A stretch of DNA of 39,841 nt from Xanthobacteraceae bacterium. GTDB taxonomy: Bacteria; Pseudomonadota; Alphaproteobacteria; Rhizobiales; Xanthobacteraceae. Each line of letters begins with the position of its first letter. Position 1 is the stretch's first letter. Of this stretch, positions 7,416-17,393 are shown piece after piece. The notes beneath the pieces are model-generated. The model did not search any database. It saw nothing but the letters and a program-made list of their open reading frames with translations, and was not told the origin of the DNA. Location: the NCBI GenBank assembly GCA_030038995.1, contig JASHQS010000047.1, positions 1-39,841 of the forward strand, given 5' to 3'. The position numbers were made by a program, and so were the translations under genes.

Positions 7416-9200
7416 CTAGCGCCGTCCGAACAACCGCTCGATATCGGCGAGCTTGAGTTCGACATAGGTCGGGCGGCCGTGATTGCATTGGCCGGAATTC
7501 GGCGTCGCTTCCATCTCGCGCAAGAGCGCGTTCATCTCTTCCGGCTTGAGCCGCCGGCCGGCGCGCACCGAGCCGTGACAAGCCATCGACGAGGCGACCT
7601 GCATGAGCCGGCGCTCGAGCGGCAGCGCCTCGTCCCATTCGGCCATGTGCTCGGCGAGGTCGCGAATGAGCCCGGCGCCGTCGATCTCGCCGAGCAGCGC
7701 CGGCGTCTCGCGCAACGCCACCGCGCCCGGGCCGAATGGTTCGACGACGAGGCCGTAGCGCGCCAGCTCGTCGGCCCGTGCCGTGAGGCGCTCGACGTCG
7801 GCCTCGTCGAGCTCGGCGATCTCGGGAATGAGCAGAATCTGCCGGGCGACCCCGGTGTTCTCCAGCGCCGCCTTGAGCTTCTCGTAGACGATGCGCTCGT
7901 GAGCGGCGTGCTGGTCGACGATGACGAGGCCGTCCTGCGTCTGCGTCACGATATAGGTGTCGTGGACCTGGGCGCGCGCGGCGCCGAGCGGATGATCGCG
8001 GGCGTCGGCCTGCGGCCCGCCGGCTATATCGATGGCGCCGCGCAAATCGGCTGCGGGCAGGCCGGTATCGAACGCCGCCTGCGCCGGCTCGGCCAGGCCG
8101 CCGCTGGCGCGCAGCGGCGCATAGATATAAGGCGCGCCGCGTGGCCGCACCGCCGGCCGGAAGGCGGCGATAGTCGCGCTGCCGCCGGTCGAGGCGGCGC
8201 GGGTCGCTTCGCGGGCGAGCGCGGTTTTCAGCGCCTGCACGATCAGCGCCCGCACCAAACCGGCATTGCGGAAGCGCACTTCGGCCTTGGCCGGATGCAC
8301 GTTGACGTCGACCTCGCGCGCGTCGAGCGTGACGAACAGCGCCAGCAGCGGATGGCGGTCGCGCGGCAGATAATCCGCGTATGCCGCGCGCACCGCGCCG
8401 AGCAACAGCTTGTCGCGCACCGGCCGGCCGTTGACGAACAGATATTGGCCGAGCGCGTTGGCCCGCGTCAGCGTCGGCAGCGCCGCGTAGCCGTCAATGA
8501 CGACGGCTTCGCGTTCGGCGGCGATAGCGACCGCATTGGCGCGGAACTCTGCACCGAGCACATCGCCGAGCCGGGCCAACCGCCCCGGCGGGCCGGGCAG
8601 CGCCGCGGCGAAACTGACCGGCGCGCGCTCCTCGCCGGCGAGCGTGAAGGCGACGTCCGGCCGGCTCATGGCCAACCGGCGCACCACCTCGCGCACCGCC
8701 TCGGCTTCGGTGCGGTCGAGCTTGAGAAATTTCAGCCGCGCCGGCGTCGCGTGAAACAGATCGCGTACCTCGCCGCGGGTGCCGGCGCCGAGCGCCGCCG
8801 GCTTGACCTCCGATTTCACGCCGGCATCGACCGCAATGGCCCAGGCGTGCGGCTCGCTTGCGTGCCGCGTGGCGATCGACAGCCGCGCCACCGCGCCGAT
8901 CGATGGCAGGGCCTCACCGCGGAAGCCGAGCGTGCGGATGGCGACGAGGTCGTCGCCGGCGAGCTTGGAGGTGGCGTGGCGCTCGACCGCGAGCGCCAGA
9001 TCGGCGCGCGTCATGCCCTCGCCGTCGTCGCTGACGCGGATGAGCCGCCGGCCGCCGCCGTCGGTGAGCACCTCGATGCGCCGCGCGCCGGCGTCGAGCG
9101 CGTTCTCCACCAATTCCTTGACCACGCTGGCCGGCCGCTCGACCACCTCGCCGGCGGCGATGCGGTTGATCACGGCCTCGGACAACTGGCGGACGGGCAT
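7416..9200 (-). CDS. mutL: DNA mismatch repair endonuclease MutL
   Basis: MutL couples mismatch recognition by MutS to strand removal. The GHKL ATPase domain shows motif I in [14 protein letters not shown], the DDGEGM loop, and [13 protein letters not shown]. After a poorly conserved linker (about residues 330-405) the C-terminal domain contains the metal-binding endonuclease motif [12 protein letters not shown] beginning at Asp429, the ACHGS motif and GQCNHGRPT near the end. These are the features of nicking MutL proteins in organisms lacking MutH, so this MutL should itself nick DNA. Length (594 residues) is normal. It lies 64 bases downstream of arfB on the same strand. Confidence 0.96.
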   Translation of the reverse strand: MPVRQLSEAVINRIAAGEVVERPASVVKELVENALDAGARRIEVLTDGGGRRLIRVSDDGEGMTRADLALAVERHATSKLAGDDLVAIRTLGFRGEALPSIGAVARLSIATRHASEPHAWAIAVDAGVKSEVKPAALGAGTRGEVRDLFHATPARLKFLKLDRTEAEAVREVVRRLAMSRPDVAFTLAGEERAPVSFAAALPGPPGRLARLGDVLGAEFRANAVAIAAEREAVVIDGYAALPTLTRANALGQYLFVNGRPVRDKLLLGAVRAAYADYLPRDRHPLLALFVTLDAREVDVNVHPAKAEVRFRNAGLVRALIVQALKTALAREATRAASTGGSATIAAFRPAVRPRGAPYIYAPLRASGGLAEPAQAAFDTGLPAADLRGAIDIAGGPQADARDHPLGAARAQVHDTYIVTQTQDGLVIVDQHAAHERIVYEKLKAALENTGVARQILLIPEIAELDEADVERLTARADELARYGLVVEPFGPGAVALRETPALLGEIDGAGLIRDLAEHMAEWDEALPLERRLMQVASSMACHGSVRAGRRLKPEEMNALLREMEATPNSGQCNHGRPTYVELKLADIERLFGRR

Positions 9201-9264
9201 GGGCGACTCGCTGACTAAAAACCGTAGCTCGGATTGCGGGTCGGTGAAATGCGGGAGTTATCCT

Positions 9265-9687
9265 TCAATCGAACGACGGCCCGGCGCGGCGCAGCCGCTT
9301 GATCCCGGCATGGCGTTTCTTCTTTTCGATACGGCGCTCGCGGGCGGCCGCAGTGGGCTTGGTCGGGCGGCGCGGCAGCGGCGGCATAGCGGCGCGGCGA
9401 ATGAGATCGACCAGGCGGTCGAGCGCGTCCTGGCGGTTGCGCGCCTGGGTGCGATGGCGCTGCGCGGCAATGACGAGCACGCCGTCGCGCGTCAGCCGCC
9501 AACCAGCGAGCCGTTCGAGCCGCGTCTTGACGTCCGCAGGCAGCGACGGCGAGCCGCGCACGTCGAAGCGCAACTGCACCGCGGTCGCCAGCTTGTTGAC
9601 GTTCTGCCCGCCCGGCCCCGACGCGCGAACGAAGCTTTCACCGATCTCGCGCTCGTCGATGGCGATGCGGGCGTTGATGCGGATCAT
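9265..9687 (-). CDS. arfB: Peptidyl-tRNA hydrolase ArfB, ribosome rescue factor (YaeJ/ICT1-type)
   Basis: ArfB rescues ribosomes stalled at the end of messages without a stop codon by hydrolysing peptidyl-tRNA. The 140-residue protein has a single release-factor catalytic domain with the GGQ motif in RASGPGGQNVNK (about residues 23-34), no codon-recognition domain, and a basic Lys/Arg-rich C-terminal tail (about 110-140) that in homologues inserts into the empty mRNA channel. The start is placed at ATG 9687 (MIRINARIAID), which gives the normal length; a longer upstream frame lacks family sequence. It is co-directional with the M16 peptidases upstream and mutL downstream. Confidence 0.93.
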   Translation of the reverse strand: MIRINARIAIDEREIGESFVRASGPGGQNVNKLATAVQLRFDVRGSPSLPADVKTRLERLAGWRLTRDGVLVIAAQRHRTQARNRQDALDRLVDLIRRAAMPPLPRRPTKPTAAARERRIEKKKRHAGIKRLRRAGPSFD

Positions 9688-9800
9688 GGACCCGCAGCGT
9701 ACTCCGGAACTGCGCCGCTGCGAAATCGCAAGACGCCGATCAGTGCATATCAACCGCTTGGCAACGCGACCGCAACGGACCGATCGCCGGTGGCTTGAGC

Positions 9801-11219
9801 TCAGCGCAGTTCGCCGGAGCCGCCGAGCATGCCGCCCATCGGAGCGAGCGCGGGGTGCGCAGCGCCGGCACTGCTCGGGGCGCCGGCATTGGCCAGCGCG
9901 CTCGGCCGGCCGACCACGGTGAACAGCAGGCCGCCGTCGAACAGGCGCCTGGCCACGCGCTTGGCGTCGTCGAGCGTCACCGCATCGATCATCTGCTTGC
10001 GGCGGGTGATGTAATCGATCGGCTGATGGTCGAGCTGCAGCTGCACCAAGAGCGCCGCCACCTTGTCGGAGGTATCGAGGTTGAGCACGAACGAGCTGTT
10101 CAGGTAGGCCTTGGCCTTGGCGAGCTCTGCGGCGGTCGGGCCGGTCTCGGCGAGCCGATGGATTTCCTTGCCGACCAGATCGACGGTCTCGTCGGCGCGG
10201 TCGGCGCGCGTCGCGGTCGCGCCGAAAAACACGGCGCTCTGGTCATACCACAACAGCGTATCGGCGATCGAATAGACCAGGCCGCGCTTCTCGCGCACGT
10301 CCTGGTAAAGCCGCGACGAGAAGGTACCGCCGCCGAGGATGTGGTTGACTATATAGGCGGCGAAGAAATCGGGATCGTTGCGGGCAATGCCCGGGCCGCC
10401 GAAATCGATCACCGTTTGCGGCACGTCGAGATCGACCGAGATGCGCCGGCCGAGGCCCTGCACGATGGCGGGCGGCACCGGCTTGAGCTCGGCATGCGCC
10501 GGCAGGCCGCCGAACACGCGGTCGAGCATGGCCTTCACCGCGTCGGCGTCGATGTCGCCGACCACCGCGACTTTCAGATGGTCGCGCGCCAGCACGCGGT
10601 GCGCATAGGCTTTGAGGTCGTCGATGGTGATGGTCGGCACCGATTCCAGCGTGCCGCCGATCGGCCGGCCGTAGGGATGGCCGGGAAACGCCGCCTGCCA
10701 CCAGCGCAAGCCGGCGAGATCGGTCGGGCTTTTCAATTGCCGGCGCAGCGCCGAGAGGATTTGCGCGCGGTTGAGCTCGACATCCTCGGCATCGAAGCGC
10801 GGCGCGGTGAGCGCCAGCCGCAGATCGTCGAACGCCTCATCCTTGTTCTCAGAAAGCGTCCGCAGCGAGCCGTGGATGTGGTCGCGCGCAGCGCGGAAGT
10901 CGAGGTGCACGGCCTTGCGGTCGAGCCGGTCCTGAAAGGCTTGGGAATTATAAGGACCGGCGCCCTCGTCGAGCAGCGAGGTCATCAGCTCTGCGGTACC
11001 GGCCTTGCCGTCGGGGTCCTGCGCCGCGCCGCCGTCGAAGGCGAAGCTGACGACGATGAGCGGCACCGCCTGTTCGTGCACCAGCCAGGCCTCGATGCCG
11101 CCCGGACTCGTCACGCGCTCGATCGTGGTCGCCGCCGCCGGAGCGGCCGAAAAGGCGAACGCCAAAGCCGCCAACGCTGCGTAACGCATCAGGCCGCCGG
11201 CCGAAGCAAAAACCTTCAC
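9801..11219 (-). CDS. M16 family peptidase-like protein, non-catalytic partner subunit
   Basis: A roughly 472-residue M16 (insulinase/mitochondrial processing peptidase type) protein lacking the zinc-binding HxxEH; the equivalent helix reads GKAGTAELMTSLLDEG. It keeps the C-terminal Arg/Tyr element (SSRLYQDVREKRGLVYS), as in the partner subunits of heterodimeric M16B enzymes. A signal peptide is present (MRYAALAALAFAFSAAPAAA). The start is taken as the GTG at 11219, whose GTGA overlaps the stop of the catalytic subunit; an ATG at 11189 would give a shorter signal peptide and is also credible. The tight coupling argues for a 1:1 periplasmic complex with the upstream gene product. Confidence 0.9.
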   Translation of the reverse strand: MKVFASAGGLMRYAALAALAFAFSAAPAAATTIERVTSPGGIEAWLVHEQAVPLIVVSFAFDGGAAQDPDGKAGTAELMTSLLDEGAGPYNSQAFQDRLDRKAVHLDFRAARDHIHGSLRTLSENKDEAFDDLRLALTAPRFDAEDVELNRAQILSALRRQLKSPTDLAGLRWWQAAFPGHPYGRPIGGTLESVPTITIDDLKAYAHRVLARDHLKVAVVGDIDADAVKAMLDRVFGGLPAHAELKPVPPAIVQGLGRRISVDLDVPQTVIDFGGPGIARNDPDFFAAYIVNHILGGGTFSSRLYQDVREKRGLVYSIADTLLWYDQSAVFFGATATRADRADETVDLVGKEIHRLAETGPTAAELAKAKAYLNSSFVLNLDTSDKVAALLVQLQLDHQPIDYITRRKQMIDAVTLDDAKRVARRLFDGGLLFTVVGRPSALANAGAPSSAGAAHPALAPMGGMLGGSGELR

Positions 11220-12640
11220 GAGCGATTCTCCTCGGGCTGCAGATTCTTCACCAGATATCCGGTCACCGACCGGCGAACGTCGAGCCAATGCCGCGCCGCC
11301 CGTTGCACGGCGTCGGCGGTGACGGCGCGCACGTCGTCGGGCCAGGCACGGATCTGGCCGACGGTCTCGCCGGTGGCGAGCCCCGCGCCGTACCAGCGCG
11401 CCAGGGTCGCCTGGTTGTCCTGGGCATAAACCGCATCGGCGACCAGGTCCGTCTTGGCTCGCTCGAGTTCGTCGGCGGTAATGCCGTGCCTCATCACGTC
11501 ATCGAGTACGGCGTCGAGCGCCGCCTCGACCGCATGAAGCTTGACGCCGGGCTTCGGCGCGGCAAACACCCCGAACTTGCCGTAATCGAGCGCGGTGTCC
11601 GAATAGAATGCGCCGGCATTGAGCGCGATGCCCTTGTCGAGCACCAGCGCGCGATAGAGCCGGCCGTTGGCGCCGCTGAGCACATTGGCCAAGACTTCCA
11701 GCGCCTCGCTTTCGCCGGGCTTGGCGGTGGTGGCGGACGGTGCGAGGTAATAGCGGCTGACGCTCGGCTGCTCGACGCGCGCATCGGCGAGCGTCACCCG
11801 GCGCGGTGCGTCCTGGATGGGCTCGGTCGGCCGCAGCCGCGGCCCGATTGCCACGCGGTCGGCGACTTTGCCGTAGGTCGCCTCGGCGTCGGCCCTGACT
11901 TCGTCGGGCGTGACATCGCCGGTGACCACCACGATGGCGTTGTTCGGTGAATAGAAGCGCTGATAGAACGCCAGCGCATCGTTGTAGTTGAGCTTCTCGA
12001 CCTCGTGCCGCCAGCCGATCACCGGCCGATGGTACGGATGATTGAGGTAGAGGCTGGCGTCCATCTGCTCGGCAAGCTGCGCGCCCGGATTGTTGGCGAC
12101 GCGCATGTTGAGCTCTTCGAGCACGACGTTGAGCTCGGGCCGGGCGACCGCGTCGGTCAGAACGAGCCCGGTCATGCGGTCGGCCTCGAACGCCATCATC
12201 TCCTTGAGATGCTCGCTCGGCACGCGCTGGAAGAAGCCGGTATAATCGCTGGCGGTAAACGCGTTCTCCTGGCCGCCGATCGCGGCGACGGCTTGCGAGA
12301 AGGTATCGCCCGGATTCTTCCGGGTGCCCTTGAACATCAGGTGTTCGAGGTAATGGGCGAGGCCGGATTTGCCGGGCGTCTCGTCGGCGGCCCCGACCTT
12401 GTACCAGATCATGTGGGTGACGACCGGCGCGCGGTGGTCGGGCAGCACGACCACTTCTAGTCCGTTCGCCAGTTTGAAATCGGCCACTTGGGGTCCGCTC
12501 GCCGCGCTCGCCGCGCTCGCGCCGGCGGCGGCAATGGCGAGCGCCGCGGCGATTGCGATCGCGGCTCCGCGGCGGCGGGCGGACACCGTGCTCGGCGCCG
12601 TTGTGGCGGACGAGACGTGACGATGGGTGAGTGCAGACAA
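11216..12640 (-). CDS. M16 family zinc peptidase, catalytic subunit
   Basis: A 474-residue secreted zinc protease. The inverted zinc motif HxxEH is His96-Tyr-Leu-Glu99-His100 in GLAHYLEHLMFKGT, and the distal zinc ligand is one of Glu175/Glu176 in NVVLEELNMR. A hydrophobic Ala-rich segment at about residues 24-48 is the signal sequence. I place the start at a TTG (12640) because a strong ribosome binding site (GGAGG at 12648-12652, 7-base spacing) precedes it and the frame upstream runs antisense-like through the next gene. The stop overlaps the GTG of the partner subunit. Its substrate is unknown; such pairs are proposed to degrade peptides in the periplasm. Confidence 0.92.
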   Translation of the reverse strand: MSALTHRHVSSATTAPSTVSARRRGAAIAIAAALAIAAAGASAASAASGPQVADFKLANGLEVVVLPDHRAPVVTHMIWYKVGAADETPGKSGLAHYLEHLMFKGTRKNPGDTFSQAVAAIGGQENAFTASDYTGFFQRVPSEHLKEMMAFEADRMTGLVLTDAVARPELNVVLEELNMRVANNPGAQLAEQMDASLYLNHPYHRPVIGWRHEVEKLNYNDALAFYQRFYSPNNAIVVVTGDVTPDEVRADAEATYGKVADRVAIGPRLRPTEPIQDAPRRVTLADARVEQPSVSRYYLAPSATTAKPGESEALEVLANVLSGANGRLYRALVLDKGIALNAGAFYSDTALDYGKFGVFAAPKPGVKLHAVEAALDAVLDDVMRHGITADELERAKTDLVADAVYAQDNQATLARWYGAGLATGETVGQIRAWPDDVRAVTADAVQRAARHWLDVRRSVTGYLVKNLQPEENRS

Positions 12641-12647
12641 GACTTGA

Positions 12648-12652
12648 CCTCC
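12648..12652 (-). promoter_or_regulatory. Shine-Dalgarno GGAGG deciding a TTG start
   Basis: On the minus strand the sequence reads GCGGAGG, then seven bases, then TTG at 12640. No ATG or GTG at comparable spacing exists in the frame, so this site supports TTG initiation for the catalytic M16 peptidase. Confidence 0.6.
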
Positions 12653-12711
12653 GCGGGATCGAGCCGAAGCGCGCCCCAGCAACACCGCACTACGCTTGGT
12701 GGACCGAAATC

Positions 12712-13407
12712 CTAGTTGCCGCCCGCCGAACCGCTGGAAAGCTCCATACGTTCGCCAACGGTCGGTATTTTGTACTTCTTGTGCTCCGGACCGATGCCAT
12801 AGGGCTGATCCGGCGACGGCGTCTGATAGCCGGGCGGCGGATCGGTCAGGCTCGTGCGCGTCGGCTCGCCGGTGAACGTCGCGTATTGTTCCTTGTGGAA
12901 GAAGCTGAAGTCGAAGATGCTTTTCTTCGGCCGCGGAACATCGCCGCCATCGCTTGCCGTGCTGCCACCGCCGCCGGCCGGCGCGCCGCTCACGCGCAAC
13001 TCGTCCGGCCGTAACGGGCGCGAGGATTCGATCACGTAGTCGGGGTGGGGTTTCGGTTTTTCCTTGGCTTTGGCTTGCGCGCGCCGTGCGATGTCGGGAT
13101 CGTGCGGCCAATCCGCCACCGGCGGCGGCGCATTGGCCTGCGGCGGCGGCAGATCGCGGGTCGGCGGCACCACCAGCGGCGAGCGCTCGCTATACTGGAT
13201 GTTGGCGCCACCTTCGACGCCGAGCGTTTGCAGTACCTTGTCGTAAATCGAAGTGCTGGAGCTGACGTCGTCATCGCCGGCGCGGGCCGCGCCGCTGGCA
13301 CAGACGATGAGAGCGGTCAGCGCCACGCCACCTACAGCGCATGCCAATCGCACACGCATCGGCCCATGCCGGCCGATCTTGCGGCCTTGGAACTGATCCT
13401 GCGGCAT
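12712..13407 (-). CDS. Secreted hypothetical protein with BamF/DUF3035-like motif
   Basis: A 231-residue proline-rich exported protein. Its N-terminal region carries a signal peptide beginning at the internal Met 16 codons in (MRVRLACAVGGVALTALIVC). A Cys near the end of the hydrophobic stretch (VCASGAARAG) might be a lipobox, but the motif is weak. The segment ERSPLVVPPTRDLPPP resembles the conserved core of the alphaproteobacterial BamF/DUF3035 family, an outer-membrane assembly lipoprotein. The position between lspA and the M16 peptidase pair is also where that family is found in other alphaproteobacteria. It is longer than typical BamF, with a Pro/Gly/Lys-rich C-terminal half. The start at ATG 13407 is preceded by AGGTGAGGGG; a GTG at 13416 is possible. 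The BamF link is inference from motif and context. Confidence 0.7.
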   Translation of the reverse strand: MPQDQFQGRKIGRHGPMRVRLACAVGGVALTALIVCASGAARAGDDDVSSSTSIYDKVLQTLGVEGGANIQYSERSPLVVPPTRDLPPPQANAPPPVADWPHDPDIARRAQAKAKEKPKPHPDYVIESSRPLRPDELRVSGAPAGGGGSTASDGGDVPRPKKSIFDFSFFHKEQYATFTGEPTRTSLTDPPPGYQTPSPDQPYGIGPEHKKYKIPTVGERMELSSGSAGGN

Positions 13408-13497
13408 ACCCCTCACCTGAGCTCTGCCGACCCGGCACGCTCCCCAAGGGCGGCAAACCTTGAGCGGTCACCCCACTCCGAGGTTTTATATACCCGA

Positions 13498-14043
13498 TCA
13501 GGGCGCTTTTGCGGCGCCCCCGCGCCGCAGCGATTCATATAAGAGTCCGGCCACGCCCGCAACGATGGCCACATCGGCCAGGTTGAAGACGTACCAGCGG
13601 AAGCTCCAACGGGCGGTTTCGATGTGCAGGAGCACGAAATCCATGACGCCCGGCCAGTGCAGCCGGTCCACGGCATTGCCGACGGCGCCCCCGATAATGA
13701 GGCCGAGCGAGAACGCCGTCAGCCGCGACGGCACCCGGGAGAGCCAAATCCACAATAGCGCGATGGCCACGATCTTGAAGGCGAGCAGCGCCCAGGGACC
13801 GAGCGGCCCATTCTGGGGGAATAGGCCATAGCTGATCCCGGTATTCCAGGTCAGAACCAGTTCGGCGAACGGCCCGATCGCAATGGGGCCCTGGCTTGCC
13901 AGGTGCAGGCCAAAGAAGAGCGCAACCTTTGCCGCCTGGTCGAGCACGCAGGCGAAGAGCGCGACAATTAGTCCGAAGCCGCTCAGCGGCCCCCAGACGT
14001 AGGAGCCCGCGACCTTGTCCTCGGCGGCGTCTGCGAGCCCCAC
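13498..14043 (-). CDS. lspA: Lipoprotein signal peptidase (signal peptidase II)
   Basis: LspA cleaves the signal peptide of diacylglyceryl-modified prolipoproteins in the inner membrane. The 181-residue protein has four membrane segments, the two catalytic aspartates in GGAVGNAVDRL and VFNLADVAI, and the conserved LDQAAK near the N-terminus. The start is the GTG at 14043, five bases beyond the ileS stop and preceded by GGAG and AGGGG sequences. The ileS-lspA order is widely conserved and suggests one transcript. Confidence 0.94.
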   Translation of the reverse strand: MGLADAAEDKVAGSYVWGPLSGFGLIVALFACVLDQAAKVALFFGLHLASQGPIAIGPFAELVLTWNTGISYGLFPQNGPLGPWALLAFKIVAIALLWIWLSRVPSRLTAFSLGLIIGGAVGNAVDRLHWPGVMDFVLLHIETARWSFRWYVFNLADVAIVAGVAGLLYESLRRGGAAKAP

Positions 14044-14048
14044 CGCCC

Positions 14049-17000
14049 CTACTCCGCCGCCTTGCGCATGGCCTGCCACTCGCGCAGCGCCTGGGCATCG
14101 CGCGGCGTCACATCGGGAAATTGCGGATCGAGGCCGACCGCCGGCGAAATTTTCCAGGAACGTGCGCATTTGCGCCCTTGCGCGAGTCGCGGCTCGACGG
14201 CCACGCCGCGCACATCGTCGAGCCGGAATGCCGAAGGCGGCCCCTCGCCTTCGACAAGCGTTGCCGCCGAGGTGATGCACAATTCCGCGAGGTCGGCGTC
14301 GACCACGGCGGCGAACAGTTCGGGGTCGGCGACGTAGATGAGCGGCGCCGCCTCGAGCGAGGAGCCGATGCGCTTTGCTGCGCGCTCGAGCTCCAGCGCT
14401 CCGGTAACGACGCGGCGCAAGGTGCGCAGCTTGCGCCATTTGTCGGCGAGCGCGTCGTTGCGCCAGGAGGCCGGGACGGCCGGAAAGGTCTCGAGATGAA
14501 CCGAGGTCGCCGCCGGATCACGCGCGAGCCAGGCCTCCTCGGCGGTGAAGCACAGCATCGGCGCCAGCCAGGTCACGGTGCAGCGGAACAACTGATCGAG
14601 CACCGTGAGGCAGGCCTTGCGCGTCAGCGAGGAATACGGATCGCAATAGAGCGCATCCTTGCGGATGTCGAAATAGAACGCCGACAGGTCCGTGGTCATG
14701 AACGCATTGAGGCCTGCGAAGATGCGCTTGTAGTCGAAATCCGCATAGGCGCCACGCACGAGTGGATCGAGCTCGGCGAGCCGATGCAGCAGCAGCCGTT
14801 CCAGCTCCGGCATATGCTCGTGCACGACGCGCTCGGCCTCGCGGAAATGCGCCAGATTGCCGAGCATCCAGCGCAAGGTGTTGCGCAGCTTGCGGTAAGT
14901 GTCGACCGTGGTTTTCAGGATTTCCGCGCCGATGCGCAGATCGTCGGCGTAATCGGCCGCGCACACCCACATGCGCAAAATGTCGGCGCCGGATTGCCTG
15001 ATCACGTCCTGCGGCGCGGTGACGTTGCCGAACGACTTCGACATTTTGCGCCCGTCTTCGTCGAGCACGAAGCCATGGGTCAGCACCACGTCGAACGGCG
15101 CGCGGCCGCGGGTGCCGCAGCTTTCGAGAAGCGAGGACTGAAACCAGCCGCGGTGCTGATCGGAGCCTTCCAGATACATGACCGTGTCGGGTCCGCCGTC
15201 GATCTTGCGGGCGATGCCAACGAGACCGGGAAAATGCACCGGGTCTTCGAGCACGAAGGCATGCGTCGAGCCGGAATCGAACCAGACGTCGAGAATGTCG
15301 TCGACCTTCTGCCAGCCTTCGTTGGCGTGTTTGCCCAAAAACCGTTGGCGCGCGCCGGGCTTGTACCAGGCGTCGGCACCCGCCGCCTCGAAGGCCTCGA
15401 TGATGCGGACATTGACGTCAGGGTCGTCGAGAATCTCGACCGCGCCGTCGGATTTCTCCTTGATGAACAAAGTGATCGGCACGCCCCAGGCGCGCTGCCG
15501 GGAAATGACCCAATCTGGGCGGCTGTCGACCATACCGGTGATGCGGTTCTCGCCCTGCGCCGGCACCCAGCGCGTCGCCTTGATCGCCGCAAGCGCGCGG
15601 GCGCGCAGCGTATCGCCGCGTCGGCCGATATCCTTGTCCATCGCAATGAACCATTGCGGCGTATTGCGGAAGATCACCGGCTTTTTCGAGCGCCACGAAT
15701 GCGGATACTGATGCTTCAATCGCCCACGCGCGATCAGCATGCCGGCTTCGATCAAAGCCTTTATCACCGCTTCGTTGGCGTCGCCCTTCTCGCCGGTCTC
15801 GGTGAGGACGCGCTTGCCTGTAAAGCCAGGCGCCTGCTCGGTGAAGCGGCCGTCGGCATCGACGGTATAGGGGATGGCGGTGTTGATACCTAGCGCTTCA
15901 AGCTCTTCGCGTGCGCTTGTCCATACGTCGAAGTCCTCGCGGCCGTGCCCGGGAGCCGTGTGCACAAAACCGGTCCCAGTTTCGTCAGTAACATGATCGC
16001 CCGCCAACAGAGGCACTTCAAAATTATATGCCCCACTTAGCCCTTGAAGAGGATGCGAACAGGAAGCGGCGAAAAGAAGTTCCGGAGAGACTTCGCGAAG
16101 CTCCTTGTAAGCAAGCACCCGCGCCTGCCGCATCACCTCGATTGCGAGTTTCCTTGCGATGATAAGGCGATCACCCTTTTTGGCCCAATTTCCGTCGGGC
16201 GCATCCGTCACCTCGTAAATCGCGTATTCGATCCTCGGCGAGAAGCTGATTGCGCGATTGCCTGGCAACGTCCAAGGCGTCGTCGTCCAAATGACGACAA
16301 AGGAACCACGCAAGCCGCTCTCATCGAAGAGACGTTCCGATCCCCGTCGCAACATCCTTTCAGTTTCAGGCCTTCCAATTGCGCTCACTGGTAGGTCGAG
16401 GATGGAGGTTTCAGTATTGCGAAATTTTGTAACGGGAAACTTCACCCAGACCTGGTCCGAGACATAATCCTCATACTCGACCTCGGCCTCGGCGAGCGCG
16501 GTCTTCTCCACCACCGACCACATCACCGGCTTGGAGCCGCGATAAAGCGTGCCGTTGGCGGCGAACTTCATCAGCTCGCGTGCGATCTGCGCCTCGGCCG
16601 GGAAGGCCATCGTGGTGTAGGGCTGCGACCAGTCGCCGATCACGCCGAGCCGCTCGAATTCTTCCCGCTGCACCTTGATCCAATGCTCGGCGAAGGCGCG
16701 GCACTCCTTGCGGAATTCGACCAGAGCCGCCGCGTCGGAGAAGTCCGGCTTCGGCTTGCGCTTGGCGCGGTAATTCTCCTCCTCGATCTTCCATTCGATC
16801 GGCAGGCCATGGCAGTCCCAGCCCGGCACGTAGTTCGAATCGAAGCCGAGCATCTGCTGGCTCTTCGTCACCACGTCCTTGAGGATCTTGTTGAGCGCCG
16901 TGCCCATGTGGATGTTGCCGTTGGCGTAAGGCGGCCCGTCGTGCAGCACAAACTTGGTGCGGCCCTTGCCGGCGGCGCGCAGCCGTTCGTAGAGGCCGAG

Positions 17001-17123
17001 CTTTTGCCAGCGCGCCAAAAGCTCCGGCTCGCGCTGCGGCAGGCCGGCACGCATCGGGAAATCGGTCTTCGGCAGAAACAGCGTTTCGCTGTAATTGCGT
17101 GCTTTGGCCGGCGGCTCGCTCAT
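14049..17123 (-). CDS. ileS: Isoleucyl-tRNA synthetase
   Basis: A class I aminoacyl-tRNA synthetase (1024 residues) charging tRNA-Ile and editing mischarged valine. The HIGH motif is present as HMGT (residues 72-75) and KMSKS is at 693-697. The CP1 editing domain carries [13 protein letters not shown] and [16 protein letters not shown]. The tRNA-binding/anticodon region follows KMSKS, and a shortened C-terminal end matches alphaproteobacterial forms without an obvious zinc finger. The start at ATG 17123 ([16 protein letters not shown]) has AAGGGC upstream. Oddity: about residues 218-390 are encoded by DNA of clearly lower GC and different codon use, and this part contains extra residues before TTTPWT (see findings). 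The reading frame is intact, so the enzyme should be functional. Confidence 0.97.
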   Translation of the reverse strand: MSEPPAKARNYSETLFLPKTDFPMRAGLPQREPELLARWQKLGLYERLRAAGKGRTKFVLHDGPPYANGNIHMGTALNKILKDVVTKSQQMLGFDSNYVPGWDCHGLPIEWKIEEENYRAKRKPKPDFSDAAALVEFRKECRAFAEHWIKVQREEFERLGVIGDWSQPYTTMAFPAEAQIARELMKFAANGTLYRGSKPVMWSVVEKTALAEAEVEYEDYVSDQVWVKFPVTKFRNTETSILDLPVSAIGRPETERMLRRGSERLFDESGLRGSFVVIWTTTPWTLPGNRAISFSPRIEYAIYEVTDAPDGNWAKKGDRLIIARKLAIEVMRQARVLAYKELREVSPELLFAASCSHPLQGLSGAYNFEVPLLAGDHVTDETGTGFVHTAPGHGREDFDVWTSAREELEALGINTAIPYTVDADGRFTEQAPGFTGKRVLTETGEKGDANEAVIKALIEAGMLIARGRLKHQYPHSWRSKKPVIFRNTPQWFIAMDKDIGRRGDTLRARALAAIKATRWVPAQGENRITGMVDSRPDWVISRQRAWGVPITLFIKEKSDGAVEILDDPDVNVRIIEAFEAAGADAWYKPGARQRFLGKHANEGWQKVDDILDVWFDSGSTHAFVLEDPVHFPGLVGIARKIDGGPDTVMYLEGSDQHRGWFQSSLLESCGTRGRAPFDVVLTHGFVLDEDGRKMSKSFGNVTAPQDVIRQSGADILRMWVCAADYADDLRIGAEILKTTVDTYRKLRNTLRWMLGNLAHFREAERVVHEHMPELERLLLHRLAELDPLVRGAYADFDYKRIFAGLNAFMTTDLSAFYFDIRKDALYCDPYSSLTRKACLTVLDQLFRCTVTWLAPMLCFTAEEAWLARDPAATSVHLETFPAVPASWRNDALADKWRKLRTLRRVVTGALELERAAKRIGSSLEAAPLIYVADPELFAAVVDADLAELCITSAATLVEGEGPPSAFRLDDVRGVAVEPRLAQGRKCARSWKISPAVGLDPQFPDVTPRDAQALREWQAMRKAAE

Positions 17124-17393
17124 GCGGCGCCCTTCTAACAAGCCCGTTGCACTGCGGAAAGAGCCGCTGTCGCGCCATCCAATGGCAGCGTGCGGCTTCC
17201 GGGGGTGGAGCGCTTGGCCGACGCCGACCATCGCCGCCGCACGGCGGGTCCTTTGGCGCCGTTTCGACCGCGGTCCTCAGCCCAGCCCGCAGTTGCTGCA
17301 TCCCCGCTTGACAATGTCCAGGGGAAGGGAACTTTTCGCTTCGTCGCGCGCTTATTCGGGCAATTCGGGTTCTTCCCGGCACGGAGCACCATC

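Noticed and set aside
7146..9218. Plus-strand open frame of 690 codons antisense to mutL
   Set aside because: It is an antisense shadow caused by high GC at third positions. The translation is low-complexity and Arg/Ala-rich, while the minus strand is a perfect MutL.
12641..13111. N-terminal extension of the catalytic M16 peptidase into the upstream gene
   Set aside because: The extension is out of frame with the real secreted protein encoded there, is low-complexity, and a strong ribosome binding site favours the TTG at 12640.
13896..15893. Plus-strand open frame of 665 codons opposite ileS/lspA
   Set aside because: Shadow of ileS; no family motifs and no ribosome binding site.
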